A stretch of DNA of 64,000 nt from positions 158,302-222,301 of the forward strand of contig CAYYKJ010000001.1 in assembly GCA_964441265.1 (NCBI GenBank), given 5' to 3'. A model generated the notes under the pieces. That model was not told the DNA's origin. It searched no databases and saw nothing but the letters and a program-made list of their open reading frames with translations. The DNA is from JAFGDH01 sp964441265. GTDB taxonomy: Archaea; Aenigmatarchaeota; Aenigmatarchaeia; QMZP01; QMZT01. The translations under genes and the position numbers were made by a program. Of the stretch, positions 25,578 to 34,131 are shown one piece after another; positions within the stretch are counted from its first letter, which is position 1; every line of letters begins with the position of its first letter.

Positions 25578-25629
25578 TGTTACATTATTATGTAACAATT
25601 ACTATATAAATGTTACGTTTATATGTAAC
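25578..25629 (-). promoter_or_regulatory. Two inverted-repeat operators at the DUF4143 ATPase promoter
   Basis: Site 1: TGTTACAT (25578-25585) and ATGTAACA (25590-25597), perfect 8-bp arms with a 4-base spacer, beginning 1 base before the start codon. Site 2: GTTAC (25612-25616) and GTAAC (25625-25629). A TATA-like ACTATATAAA lies between them at 25601-25610. Two sites with the same half-sequence around a TATA box suggest a dedicated repressor, possibly the ATPase's own winged helix. Confidence 0.65.
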
Positions 25630-25698
25630 TAAGCCTCACAATGGTTTTTCATAGAATTAAGGCATTCCGTTCTCATGACCCTTTCATCAGAAACCGGA

Positions 25699-26775
25699 TT
25701 ACTCGCCCTTCATGCAGTCGCATACCCTTGTCTCGGTGGCCACGCAGAAATTCGCCCGGGATATGATCTCCTCCTGTGTGACCTGGGTGAGGTCCATGTC
25801 CGGGGGCACGGTGACTCCCAGTATGTATTCGCTTCCTTCATAATCCGCCCTGTACATCATCAGGACGTCCTGCCCGGTCTCCTCCTCGAGCATCGACCTG
25901 ACCTGCTCGTTGCTGTAAGCCGGGAGGTTAGCTATGTTCATGCCGTACCTGGTGAACATGGCACTCGCGGAAACGCATCCCTCCGGGACATCCCCTCCGG
26001 AGCTTCCCCCTCCCATGAGCATGTCTATCTGGTCCTCGGGGAGGCCTGTGGCGGAGGATATCATTTCCCCGAACCCCTCTGACATGCTGGGGAATCCCCT
26101 GAAATTGGCCACGGAGAAGACCACGAATGCAATTATAATGATTATCCCGGCCAGCCTGACCGGCTCCGATATAAGGTGGTTGAGAAGGGGCATGCGGTAC
26201 CTGGTGTCCCTGACCTCCCCGTCATACCCTCCAATGGTGGTTATGGCCTGCTTCTTACCCGACTCCAGGTAGACCACCCAGTCCGTCTTCTCCAGCATGG
26301 CCTTCTTGGCCTTGTATCCCTCGTTCTCCTCCTCCGCCTTTTCCATGGCCACGGACTTCTGGATGGGCTTGACCTTGCTCTTGAAGAGTGATCCCTCCAG
26401 TATCTTGATCCTTTCCCGGAGCTTCTCGTTGATTTTCTTGAGGCTGCCTTTCCCGCTCTTCCTGGTTATCATGTAGAGGGACACTCCGAAGACGACCGAC
26501 ATGATTATCCCCCCCACGAAAAGATCTATCTGGAGCATTCTCATGAAACCATCCTGGAACAGGCCGAAGAAGCTAGGTATTACCGTCCCCCCGATCAGGC
26601 ACAGGAAACCGAGCCCGAAAGAAAGCAGTATCCTGACGGCGAGACCGAAACGTTTTTTCATCCCCTTCATGGCCAGCGATCCCAAGAACCAGGCGAGGAA
26701 GATGTATACGACTATCTGCAACATTCCGAGTATCTGGGGGATCATCTGGAGCATCTGAAGGAAATCCAGCGCCAT
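25699..26775 (-). CDS. Unknown membrane protein, 358 residues
   Basis: Not recognised. Hydrophobic segments lie near residues 17-35, 47-70 and 85-107; a charged, coiled cytoplasmic middle (residues 108-190, SLKKINEKLRERIKILEGSL) follows; then a fourth membrane helix (RLAGIIIIIAFVVFSVANF) and an extracytoplasmic C-terminal domain with cysteines (CVSASAMF, CVATETRVCDCMKGE). Codon use matches housekeeping neighbours. The last ~20 codons and some downstream bases recur at 24.2 kb on the far side of the ATPase gene. Divergent from threonine synthase with 40 bases between the starts. Confidence 0.65.
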   Translation of the reverse strand: MALDFLQMLQMIPQILGMLQIVVYIFLAWFLGSLAMKGMKKRFGLAVRILLSFGLGFLCLIGGTVIPSFFGLFQDGFMRMLQIDLFVGGIIMSVVFGVSLYMITRKSGKGSLKKINEKLRERIKILEGSLFKSKVKPIQKSVAMEKAEEENEGYKAKKAMLEKTDWVVYLESGKKQAITTIGGYDGEVRDTRYRMPLLNHLISEPVRLAGIIIIIAFVVFSVANFRGFPSMSEGFGEMISSATGLPEDQIDMLMGGGSSGGDVPEGCVSASAMFTRYGMNIANLPAYSNEQVRSMLEEETGQDVLMMYRADYEGSEYILGVTVPPDMDLTQVTQEEIISRANFCVATETRVCDCMKGE

Positions 26776-26815
26776 AAAATATTATTGGTACGGACCAAAT
26801 ATAAAACAGGTCCGA

Positions 26816-28015
26816 ATGTTCGAGAAAAACATAATATGCTCACAATGCGGAAGTAAGTATCCCCTGAACAGTGTCATGTTCCGCTGCGGGAAGTGCGGCG
26901 GCTCACTGGAAGTGCTCTTCGATTATTCCCGCCTGAGGAAGGTGGTAAGCAGGGACATATTCCGCTCCCGCCCCTTCAACCACGCCAGGTACAGGGAGAT
27001 GTTCCCCGTGAAGGACATGATTTCGATAAGCGAGGGTGGGACCCCCCTGATACGCTCGAGGAACATCGAAAGGAAGAAGGGGCTCGAATTCGAGCTCTAC
27101 TTCAAATACGAGGCCGTCAATCCCACGGGCTCCTTCAAGGACAGGGGCTCGGCCGTGGAGGTCGCCAAGGCGAGGGATTTCGGTGCCGATAGGGTGGTCT
27201 GCGCCTCCACCGGGAACATGGGCGCCTCTGTGGCTGCCTATTCCGGCATAGCCAACATACCATGCTACATATTCACCCCCAGGGACGCAGTCCACATCAA
27301 GCTGGAGCAGATAATGGCCTACGGGGCCAAGCTTTACAAGGTCGCCGGGAACTACACAGACACCTACAAGCTGGTGGAGGAGGCCTTCAGGGAGCACAAA
27401 GCGCATCTCCTGGGAGACTACCTGTACAGGAGGGAGGGCACCAAGTCAGTGGGATACGAGATAATCGACCAGCTGGACTTCGACCTCTCGAACACGTACG
27501 TATTCACCCCAATAGGCAACGGGACGCTCATATCGGCGACCTGGAAGGCATTCAAGGAGTTCTATCTCATGGGCATGACATTCAAGAAGCCCAGGATGGC
27601 CGGCATACAGGCGGACAAGTGCAACCCCGTGACACGGGCATTCAAGGATCGGGAGGAAATAAAGCCGAGGAAGAGGGCCAGGACAGTTGCAAAGGCGATA
27701 GAGTGCGGGGATCCCATGGATGGGGACAGGGCGCTACAGGTGCTGTACGAGTCCAACGGATTCTCGGAATCGGTCAGCGAGAAGAAGATCATGAAGTGCA
27801 GGGAGATGCTGGCCGGGGAGGAGGGTATGTTCGCGGAGCCCGCCGGGGCGGTGGCGCTGGCCGGCGTGCTGAAGGCGAAGGACAGGATAGAGAAGGGGAG
27901 CAGGGTAGTGTGCCTGGTCACCGGGCACGGGCTGAAGAGCCCCCACACAGGCATAAGAAAGAAGGAGAAGAAGATAAAGGCGAACAAATCCTCGCTGGGG
28001 AAGATATTCAGATGA
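26816..28015 (+). CDS. thrC: Threonine synthase
   Basis: PLP enzyme converting O-phosphohomoserine to threonine. The N-terminal zinc ribbon CSQCGSKYPL / CGKCGGSLEV is typical of the archaeal form. The PLP lysine is in NPTGSFKDRGSAVEV (near residue 107), with the TGNMGAS phosphate loop and GNGTLISA downstream. The C-terminus (residues 380-399) is a lysine-rich tail. 399 residues, intact. Confidence 0.93.
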   Translation: MFEKNIICSQCGSKYPLNSVMFRCGKCGGSLEVLFDYSRLRKVVSRDIFRSRPFNHARYREMFPVKDMISISEGGTPLIRSRNIERKKGLEFELYFKYEAVNPTGSFKDRGSAVEVAKARDFGADRVVCASTGNMGASVAAYSGIANIPCYIFTPRDAVHIKLEQIMAYGAKLYKVAGNYTDTYKLVEEAFREHKAHLLGDYLYRREGTKSVGYEIIDQLDFDLSNTYVFTPIGNGTLISATWKAFKEFYLMGMTFKKPRMAGIQADKCNPVTRAFKDREEIKPRKRARTVAKAIECGDPMDGDRALQVLYESNGFSESVSEKKIMKCREMLAGEEGMFAEPAGAVALAGVLKAKDRIEKGSRVVCLVTGHGLKSPHTGIRKKEKKIKANKSSLGKIFR

Positions 28016-28055
28016 ACTCCTAGAGTCATGGCTCCAGAAATTCCCAGGTCTAACA

Positions 28056-28063
28056 TTTATAAA
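28056..28063 (+). promoter_or_regulatory. TATA box of the S15 gene
   Basis: TTTATAAA about 107 bases before the S15 start codon. The implied transcript has a leader of about 80 bases containing a stable hairpin (28104-28127). Confidence 0.6.
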
Positions 28064-28103
28064 TGGTGCCTACCATTATAATCATTCGAGAGCGGTACGG
28101 TCC

Positions 28104-28127
28104 GCGCCCGTGCTTTTACCGGGGCGC
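28104..28127 (+). promoter_or_regulatory. Hairpin in the S15 leader
   Basis: GCGCCC (28104-28109) pairs with GGGCGC (28122-28127) across a 12-base loop. A GC-rich leader hairpin before a ribosomal protein gene is a candidate for autoregulation by the protein; I see no closer match to a known S15 operator. Confidence 0.4.
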
Positions 28128-28162
28128 CTGCTTTATCGCATCGGCAATTCAAGGTGTAACAA

Positions 28163-28615
28163 ATGGCGAGAATGCACTCGAGGAAGAAAGGAAAATCGGG
28201 CTCCAAGAAACCCATCAAGAAGACCGCCAAGTGGGTGGAATACAAGCCCAAGGAAGTGATGGAGCTCGTGGTCAAATACGCCAACAAGGGCTTCTCCTCG
28301 GCCAAGATAGGGACCATCCTCAGGGACCAGTACGGCATATCCTCCGTCAAGCTGGTGACGAAGAAGAACATAAGCGACATCATGAAGGAGAAGAAGGTAT
28401 ACCCAAAACTCCCGGAGGACATGTTCAACCTGATAAAGAAGGCGGTAAACCTGATGGAGCACATGGACAGGAACAAGAGGGACTACACCTCCTACAGGGG
28501 TCTCGAGGAAACCCAGTCCAAGATAAGGAGACTGGCCCGTTACTACAGAAAGAGGGGAGCCATCCCCAAGGACTGGAAGTACGACCCGGAGCAGGCAAAG
28601 CTGCTCATACGGTAA
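28163..28615 (+). CDS. rps15: Ribosomal protein S15 (eukaryotic S13 type)
   Basis: Small-subunit protein of the archaeal/eukaryotic S15p/S13e form: 150 residues, with an N-terminal extension (MARMHSRKKGKSGSKKP) and the core from VVKYANKGFSSAKIGTILRD to RRLARYYRKRGAIPKDW. Intact. It is transcribed alone, with a promoter and a structured leader of its own; the next gene is convergent. Confidence 0.95.
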   Translation: MARMHSRKKGKSGSKKPIKKTAKWVEYKPKEVMELVVKYANKGFSSAKIGTILRDQYGISSVKLVTKKNISDIMKEKKVYPKLPEDMFNLIKKAVNLMEHMDRNKRDYTSYRGLEETQSKIRRLARYYRKRGAIPKDWKYDPEQAKLLIR

Positions 28616-28633
28616 ACACTGTTCAATTTTCTA

Positions 28634-29413
28634 TCATGACCTGAACAGACGTATGTATGCGACGGCGAAAGCAAGTGCCACAAGATAGGATACGACGGCG
28701 CCGGGGAGCAGGCCTATCATCCCGAAGAGGAAATAAGCCGCCAGGCAGAAGAGGGTTATTCCGGTCGATCCGAGGGGCATGTTCTTGGCCACTGATTCGG
28801 CGAATTCGGGCCCGTGAGAACGGGTTATGAAGAAGAACGAGCAGGTGAAGGCCGCCGGGAAGCAGGCGAAAGCCCCTCCCCACACAGGACCGAAGACCTT
28901 CCCCAGAAAAACCGCAGTCGCGATGACAAGACCGGAGAACACGGACCTGTAAAGGAACTGCTTTTTCCTGCTGCCTGACAAATCCACCTTTCTGTGCTTT
29001 ATTTCCCCGGTGAGGTAAGTGAAGCCCCCAAGAACCACGAAAAACACGAGCGTGAACAGGAAGAGGTTCTGGTGTCCCGCCATAACGAAGGGTATGGTTA
29101 TCGCGAACCAGATCGTCAGGCTAAGGATTATGGCTTTCACGTTGCCTAGTCTGACCAGCTTGATGAAAATGAACACGTATATTACGTCCAGGGCGTTGAC
29201 CAGAGGCATGATGGGTATCGCCTGGACCGCCGCCAGGGTGGTCTGCGTCCACCCTATGAAGAGAAGGGATATTATGGAGGTCGAGGGGAGACCGGTCACC
29301 ACGCCTCCGATCCTGCTCCCCAGCCTCTCCGAGATGTAGACGGAAAAGGCGATGTATGCCCCTCCCACGAGGAAGGAAAGCAGAAGCTTGGCCAGGAAAA
29401 CGTTGTCTATCAT
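28634..29413 (-). CDS. Polytopic membrane protein (DUF3147-like)
   Basis: 259 residues with about eight hydrophobic segments (for example LLLSFLVGGAYIAFSVYI, VTGLPSTSIISLLFIGW, FLFTLVFFVVLGGFTYL, LPGAVVSYLVALAFAVAYI). GGVVTGLPSTS near residue 37 and ACFPAAFTCSFFFITRSHG near residue 183 form an internal repeat of the type seen in small DUF3147-like integral membrane proteins. Transporter activity is possible but unproven. It lies just downstream of the rhomboid gene on the same strand. Confidence 0.6.
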   Translation of the reverse strand: MIDNVFLAKLLLSFLVGGAYIAFSVYISERLGSRIGGVVTGLPSTSIISLLFIGWTQTTLAAVQAIPIMPLVNALDVIYVFIFIKLVRLGNVKAIILSLTIWFAITIPFVMAGHQNLFLFTLVFFVVLGGFTYLTGEIKHRKVDLSGSRKKQFLYRSVFSGLVIATAVFLGKVFGPVWGGAFACFPAAFTCSFFFITRSHGPEFAESVAKNMPLGSTGITLFCLAAYFLFGMIGLLPGAVVSYLVALAFAVAYIRLFRS

Positions 29414-29422
29414 AACATATCA

Positions 29423-29527
29423 TTATTTTTTCTTGAATAAAGCCATCAGCGTGTGTTCCCTTCCATAAGCCTTTGTTTCAACTATCTCTCTATCTATTGC
29501 GATAACATCCATGGAAATCATTCCCAT
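29423..29527 (-). CDS. Possible very small ORF, 34 residues
   Basis: ATG 29527 overlaps the 3' end of the rhomboid gene and reads MGMISMDVIAIDREIVETKA then YGREHTLMALFKKK. The composition (charged, no rare codons) is compatible with a real microprotein translated by coupling to the rhomboid gene, but there is no independent support. Confidence 0.25.
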   Translation of the reverse strand: MGMISMDVIAIDREIVETKAYGREHTLMALFKKK

Positions 29528-30174
29528 ATGAACTGGTAATCCCTGGAACCGAATGAACGCTCCCTGCGCTTCTTGGTGATTCTCCAGACGAACATGATCG
29601 CCAGGCCGGTGACGATCCCGCCCACGTGGCCGAAGTTGGCTATCCCCGGCTGGAGGGAGAGCGCCCCCAGGAAGGTCTCCTCGACCAGAAGGAACACTAT
29701 GAGCACCGCAGCCGGCAGGGGTATGAAGCCCCATATGAATATCCAGCTCTTGGGGAACAGGAATGCATATGCCGCGAGGAGGCCGAATATGGCTCCCGAA
29801 GCTCCCAGCAGGGGAACCGAGCTGATCTCCGTGAACATGGACATCAGCACTATGTAAAAGATTGCGGACCCTATGCCCGACCCCAGGTAGACTATCAGGA
29901 ACCTCCTCTTTCCCAGCACACTCTCCACCGTGAACCCGAAAAGCAGGAGCACCAGCATGTTGAAGAATATGTGCATGAAACCGCCGTGCAGGAACATGTA
30001 GGTGAAGAACTGCCACACATATCCCGAAAAGGCCTTGTAGGGAATCAGGGCGAAAATGGAAGTGAACGGCTCGTATAACATCTGTATTATGAAGACCACG
30101 ACGTTCGCCACCAGTATGTAAAAGGCATAGCTCTTCGTAAAGTCGTACTGCTCGCGGGAATAAGGATCGAACAT
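29518..30174 (-). CDS. Rhomboid-family intramembrane serine protease
   Basis: Six-helix intramembrane protease. The nucleophile is Ser126 in LLGASGAIF (GxSG) and the partner His183 in ANFGHVGGIVTG; HIFFN (residues 68-72) is the conserved HxxxN element that shapes the oxyanion hole. 218 residues with a short basic C-terminal tail (KKRRERSFGSRDY). The window also has an SppA and a presenilin-like protease, so three mechanistic classes of membrane protease are encoded within 30 kb. Confidence 0.92.
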   Translation of the reverse strand: MFDPYSREQYDFTKSYAFYILVANVVVFIIQMLYEPFTSIFALIPYKAFSGYVWQFFTYMFLHGGFMHIFFNMLVLLLFGFTVESVLGKRRFLIVYLGSGIGSAIFYIVLMSMFTEISSVPLLGASGAIFGLLAAYAFLFPKSWIFIWGFIPLPAAVLIVFLLVEETFLGALSLQPGIANFGHVGGIVTGLAIMFVWRITKKRRERSFGSRDYQFIWE

Positions 30175-30239
30175 GGTTACACCGGAGGACAGCTTTTTTC
30201 AATCGGTCTAAGCTGTCACATAATCATATTTTACTTCTG

Positions 30240-30662
30240 TTAATAAAATTCATTTATATTGTTTATGAACGCATTGAGCTTGTCCACCGGAACGATGGGG
30301 ACGTCCATGTGGCTGGTGATGCCCTCCTCCAGAAGGGTCACTAAAAGGGGGATTGTCTCCCCCTCCATATCTTTGCCGTACAACATGCATTTCTCCGCGT
30401 GCTTCTCCGCCGACTTTCTCAGGGCAGATGAATTCGAACGTTTCCACTTCTTGCACTCCACCAGGAAGGTCTTCCCGAACCTCTCGGAGATCACGTCGAA
30501 CTGCCTTTTCCCCTTCGGATAAACGAAGACCCTGCTGACATCCACGTCGAAATCGTTCTTCTCGAATATCCATCCCACCAGCCTCTCGAAGTACTGCCAT
30601 TTGGCCTCCCTGGAGATCCTCTGGAGGTCCTCGAGGGACTTTATGGGGAACATTATCATCAA
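30240..30662 (-). CDS. Mrr-like restriction endonuclease-fold protein
   Basis: 140-residue PD-(D/E)xK nuclease-fold protein. The core reads QYFERLVGWIFEKNDFDVDV, then KRQFDVISERFGKTFLVECKKWKR: the Asp and the ECK motif supply the likely metal-binding residues. The helical N-terminus fits the Mrr/archaeal Holliday-junction-resolvase-like group. It begins 4 bases after the NreA stop on the same strand, so it is probably co-transcribed with that repair gene. Restriction, repair nuclease or RNA nuclease roles are all possible. Confidence 0.7.
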   Translation of the reverse strand: MMIMFPIKSLEDLQRISREAKWQYFERLVGWIFEKNDFDVDVSRVFVYPKGKRQFDVISERFGKTFLVECKKWKRSNSSALRKSAEKHAEKCMLYGKDMEGETIPLLVTLLEEGITSHMDVPIVPVDKLNAFINNINEFY

Positions 30663-30665
30663 ATC

Positions 30666-31886
30666 CTAATTCGTACTTGTCTGGCTGAAATCGTTCAGCC
30701 TTCTCTGTTTCAGGACAACGCTCTGATTCACGTACTCCGATACGGGTATCCTGAGCCTGGAGTTCACATATCTGAGCGCCTCATTCTTGGTTCCGAACCT
30801 GACCGGCTTTCTCTTGAAGGCGTCCGCAGCGGTCGAACGGACGATCCAGACCCCCAGGGGGATCTGGTATCCCTCGGATATCTCCCTGAAGGAGACCACC
30901 CGGGCCTGCTTTTTCATTCTGCCCAGCGCCCGAACGACCGAGAAGCGCGCGGCGTAATAGCCCCCCGCCTGCAGGCTGGCGTATTTCTTCCTGCCCCCAA
31001 AGGGCTCGTATTCCTCCAGTATCTCGGTCTTCTTGAGATTGAATGACCAGGTCGACCCGGGAGACCACGCCTCGAAGTTCTCGAACTCCCAGTTGCCCGG
31101 CATGAGCATGATCACGAAATGGTTGTCCAGATATTCCGATTCGTATACCATGTAATCGTTCACGGAGGGGTGATCCCTGACCTTGGAAAGCATGTTCTTG
31201 GCCAGCATGTCGTCGACGGCGGTGATTCCCCACCTGGTGGGGACCATCTTCCTCCTGTCCCGGTTTCCCATCACGCCGGAGGATAGTATGGTCATTATCC
31301 TGTTGACGTCAACCCCCTTCCTGTAAAGCATTGTGGATGCCTCTTCCGCCTTCACCTCGTCGTTCACTATCTTCTCCACCTTCCGCGGTATCTTCGTATT
31401 CTCGGTGATCCTGAGCCTGCGGAGGGTTCCCGTGGGCCCAACCGGGTGGTACACGTCGGAATACTCGAACTTGTAAACCGGCTTCTTCCTGAAAGAAAGC
31501 TCCACGTCAGTTGGTTTGGAAGCCATGGCCAGCTCCTGGTTCTCCTCCACGAACCTCGACCTGGAGAAGACGCTCTCCCTCGACCTCGATCTCAGCATGA
31601 GAGAGCGGAACTCGATTATCTTGTCGTAGGGCTTGCCGAACCAGCTCTGAGGTGAGTCGATGGTCTTCAGGTTTTCCGTGTCCAGGGAAGCCATCGGGCC
31701 GACGTAGACGTCCGGATAAAAATTGTGACCGACGAACACGGAGGTGGACGGGCCGAAGAACTCCTCTCCCATGCCCTTTTTGATCATGGGTTCCACCCTC
31801 TTCTTGGCCAGGAGGGGGCAGAAACGCCATCCGCAGAGCCTCCTCGACCCCTTGCACACCAGACACAATCTCGCGGGAGATACCAT
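30666..31886 (-). CDS. nreA: DNA repair protein NreA/NreB-like (DUF650/DUF651)
   Basis: Archaeal repair protein whose relatives protect against DNA-crosslinking damage and bind PCNA. An N-terminal zinc finger (CLVCKGSRRLCGWRFCP, residues 8-24) is followed by FFGPSTSVFVGHNFYPDVYVG, diagnostic of the family. Near the C-terminus QRRLNDF (Qxx[hydrophobic]xxF) matches a PCNA-interacting peptide. 406 residues, intact. It sits next to an Mrr-like nuclease. Confidence 0.85.
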   Translation of the reverse strand: MVSPARLCLVCKGSRRLCGWRFCPLLAKKRVEPMIKKGMGEEFFGPSTSVFVGHNFYPDVYVGPMASLDTENLKTIDSPQSWFGKPYDKIIEFRSLMLRSRSRESVFSRSRFVEENQELAMASKPTDVELSFRKKPVYKFEYSDVYHPVGPTGTLRRLRITENTKIPRKVEKIVNDEVKAEEASTMLYRKGVDVNRIMTILSSGVMGNRDRRKMVPTRWGITAVDDMLAKNMLSKVRDHPSVNDYMVYESEYLDNHFVIMLMPGNWEFENFEAWSPGSTWSFNLKKTEILEEYEPFGGRKKYASLQAGGYYAARFSVVRALGRMKKQARVVSFREISEGYQIPLGVWIVRSTAADAFKRKPVRFGTKNEALRYVNSRLRIPVSEYVNQSVVLKQRRLNDFSQTSTN

Positions 31887-31925
31887 GATGAATCTATGCG
31901 GAACGGGAGTTATAAAACGAGACCG

Positions 31926-32750
31926 TTAACCGTTATTTCTCTGGGAAACGGTCACCTGAGGGAAGGGTATGGTTATGCCGGCTTTTTCGAATTCCCTCTT
32001 TATGGCATCTATCAGCTCTCCCTTTATCTCCCCGAACCACATCCCGTGCTCTTTCGTGTATTCCGGATCGTACCAGAAGAGTATCTTGAAATTTATGCTG
32101 CTCCCCGCGAATTCATCTATTAGAATCTTGGTCTTCGGCTCGGGCTTTATCATTCCCTTTTTCTCCATCCTTTTGACCGCGTTCTCGATCGATTTTTTCG
32201 CCTTCTTCAGGTCGGCGTCGTAATCGACCCCCACGATCAGCTCCAGGCGCCTTCCTTCATACACAGAAACGTCCGTTATCACGGACTCCGCCACCTTGCT
32301 GTTGGGTATGGTGACGAACTTCCCATCCAGCGTCCTGATCTTTGTGGAGCGTATGCCTATGTCCAGCACCTTTCCCCAGAGGTCGTCCATGTTTATGGTA
32401 TGGCCTATCTTGAACGGCCTGTCGAAAAACAGCATGATTCCCGCCAGAATGTCGGCCAGCATGTCCTTGACAGCGAAACCGATGACTATGCCAGCGAATC
32501 CCGCTCCGGCCAGCAGGCTGGTCAGTTCGGCTCTCAGGCCCCAGACTCCGAGAAGTAGGACGGCGGCTATGATGTAGACCAATATGCTGATGAACCTTAT
32601 CACTGGCTTGGAGCTGTGGGCATCTATGTCAGACCTCTCCGCGAACTTGACCATGAAATAGCCGAGGAGCTTGGATACTATCAGCGATGCAAGTATTATG
32701 ATAAGAGAATAGATCATCTGGGAAAACAGACCGGACTCTATTCCGAACAT
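31926..32750 (-). CDS. mscS: Small-conductance mechanosensitive channel (MscS family)
   Basis: Opens under membrane tension to release solutes. Start ATG 32750 (MFGIESGLFSQMIYS) avoids overlap with the divergent aminotransferase promoter. Three membrane helices end in the pore helix AGAGFAGIVIGFAVKDMLADILAG; the beta domain (GHTINMDDLWGKVLDIGIRS, VTIPNSKV) and the alpha-beta cytoplasmic cage follow. About 274 residues, intact. Confidence 0.9.
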   Translation of the reverse strand: MFGIESGLFSQMIYSLIIILASLIVSKLLGYFMVKFAERSDIDAHSSKPVIRFISILVYIIAAVLLLGVWGLRAELTSLLAGAGFAGIVIGFAVKDMLADILAGIMLFFDRPFKIGHTINMDDLWGKVLDIGIRSTKIRTLDGKFVTIPNSKVAESVITDVSVYEGRRLELIVGVDYDADLKKAKKSIENAVKRMEKKGMIKPEPKTKILIDEFAGSSINFKILFWYDPEYTKEHGMWFGEIKGELIDAIKREFEKAGITIPFPQVTVSQRNNG

Positions 32751-32850
32751 GATTAATACATGCCGGGATTTATTAAAAAGGTAACATTCTGCCGATTGTC
32801 GAACCCGGACAGGAAATCTTAAAAGAAAACGAAGTCCAATCATTATCTGC

Positions 32851-34059
32851 ATGGAAAGGATAAAACCTTCCGAGAGGTCGGGGAACATAACCTACGCCAT
32901 ACGGGACGTGGTTGTGGAGGCGGACAAGCTGAAATCGCAGGGAAAGCAGATACTCCATCTGAACATAGGTAACCCCAACATATACGATTTCCGCACGCCA
33001 CAGCACATGATAGACGCGGTGGCCAATGCCATGCAGAACAACAAGAACGGATACGCCCATTCCATGGGGCTGGAGGAGGCCAGGGAATCCATTGCCGGGG
33101 AATGCGAAAGGAAGGGATTCCGGGCGGATAAGGAGGACGTGATAGTCTGCTCCGGTGTGAGCGAGGGAATAGAGATGTGCTTCTCCTCCCTGCTCAATCC
33201 GGGGGAGAACATACTGACCCCCAGCCCGGGATACCCGCTCTACCTCGCCATGGTTAACAAGTTCCAGGGCGTCCTGAACCAGTACAGATGCGACGAGGAC
33301 AACGGCTGGCAGCCCGACATGGAGGACATGAAGAAAAGGATAAACGGCAAGACCAAGGGGATAGTGGTGATAAACCCCAACAACCCCACGGGCGCCCTGT
33401 ACGGTAAGAAGGTTCTGGAGGAGATAATCGACCTCGCCAACGAGCACGGCCTGGTGATATTCTCCGACGAGATTTATGACAAGATCACATACGACGGGGA
33501 AAGCCACGTCTCGACCGCCTCGCTGACCGAAGACGTGCCCGTCCTGACGTTCAACGGGCTCTCCAAGAACTACCTGGCGCCAGGCTGGAGGATTGCCTGG
33601 ATGGTGTTCTCCGGGCCGGAAAAGATGTATGCGGATTACAAGGAGGCGGTGTCCAAGTTCGCCAGGGCCCGCCTGAGCTCCAACCTCCCGATCCAGTTCG
33701 CGGTGGAGCCCGCCCTGGAAGGCCCCCAGGATCACATCGGGGAGGCGATAAAGAAGCTTAGGGAGCGGAGGGACCTGACCTTCAAGAGGATGAACGAGAT
33801 ACCCGGTTTCCACCTCACCAAACCGAGGGGAGCGTTCTATGCCTTCCCCGGATTCGACCTTCCGGTGAAGGACGACATGAAATTCGTGATCGACCTGCTG
33901 AAAGAAAAACTGGTGCTCTTTGTGCACGGGACCGGATTCGGATACGAGCATCCGGACCACATGAGGATCGTCTTCCTCCCGGACTTGGAGACGCTCTCCA
34001 GCGCCTACGACAAGCTGGAGGAATACGTGAATGAAAAATTCGGAAAACAGATTCACTGA
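32851..34059 (+). CDS. Class I/II PLP-dependent aminotransferase
   Basis: Aminotransferase of the AspC/alanine aminotransferase branch. The PLP lysine is in FNGLSKNYLAPGWRIAW (near residue 236); NPNNPTGALY and FSDEIYDKITYDG are the cofactor-binding motifs and the terminal arginine is in HMRIVFLPD. 402 residues. Substrate specificity (alanine, aspartate or aromatic) cannot be assigned. CTTAAAAGAAAA about 30 bases upstream is a plausible TATA box for a nearly leaderless message. Confidence 0.88.
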   Translation: MERIKPSERSGNITYAIRDVVVEADKLKSQGKQILHLNIGNPNIYDFRTPQHMIDAVANAMQNNKNGYAHSMGLEEARESIAGECERKGFRADKEDVIVCSGVSEGIEMCFSSLLNPGENILTPSPGYPLYLAMVNKFQGVLNQYRCDEDNGWQPDMEDMKKRINGKTKGIVVINPNNPTGALYGKKVLEEIIDLANEHGLVIFSDEIYDKITYDGESHVSTASLTEDVPVLTFNGLSKNYLAPGWRIAWMVFSGPEKMYADYKEAVSKFARARLSSNLPIQFAVEPALEGPQDHIGEAIKKLRERRDLTFKRMNEIPGFHLTKPRGAFYAFPGFDLPVKDDMKFVIDLLKEKLVLFVHGTGFGYEHPDHMRIVFLPDLETLSSAYDKLEEYVNEKFGKQIH

Positions 34060-34131
34060 GTTCCCGCTACCGGAATTCCGCCGAAAGCTCTATTTTTAAA
34101 TATTGCATGCAAAATGTATGTATCCAAACAG

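Noticed and set aside
29423..30202. 259-residue minus-strand frame across the rhomboid gene
   Set aside because: It is His/Arg/Gly-rich out-of-frame sequence of the rhomboid gene; only its last 34 codons lie outside and could be a microprotein.
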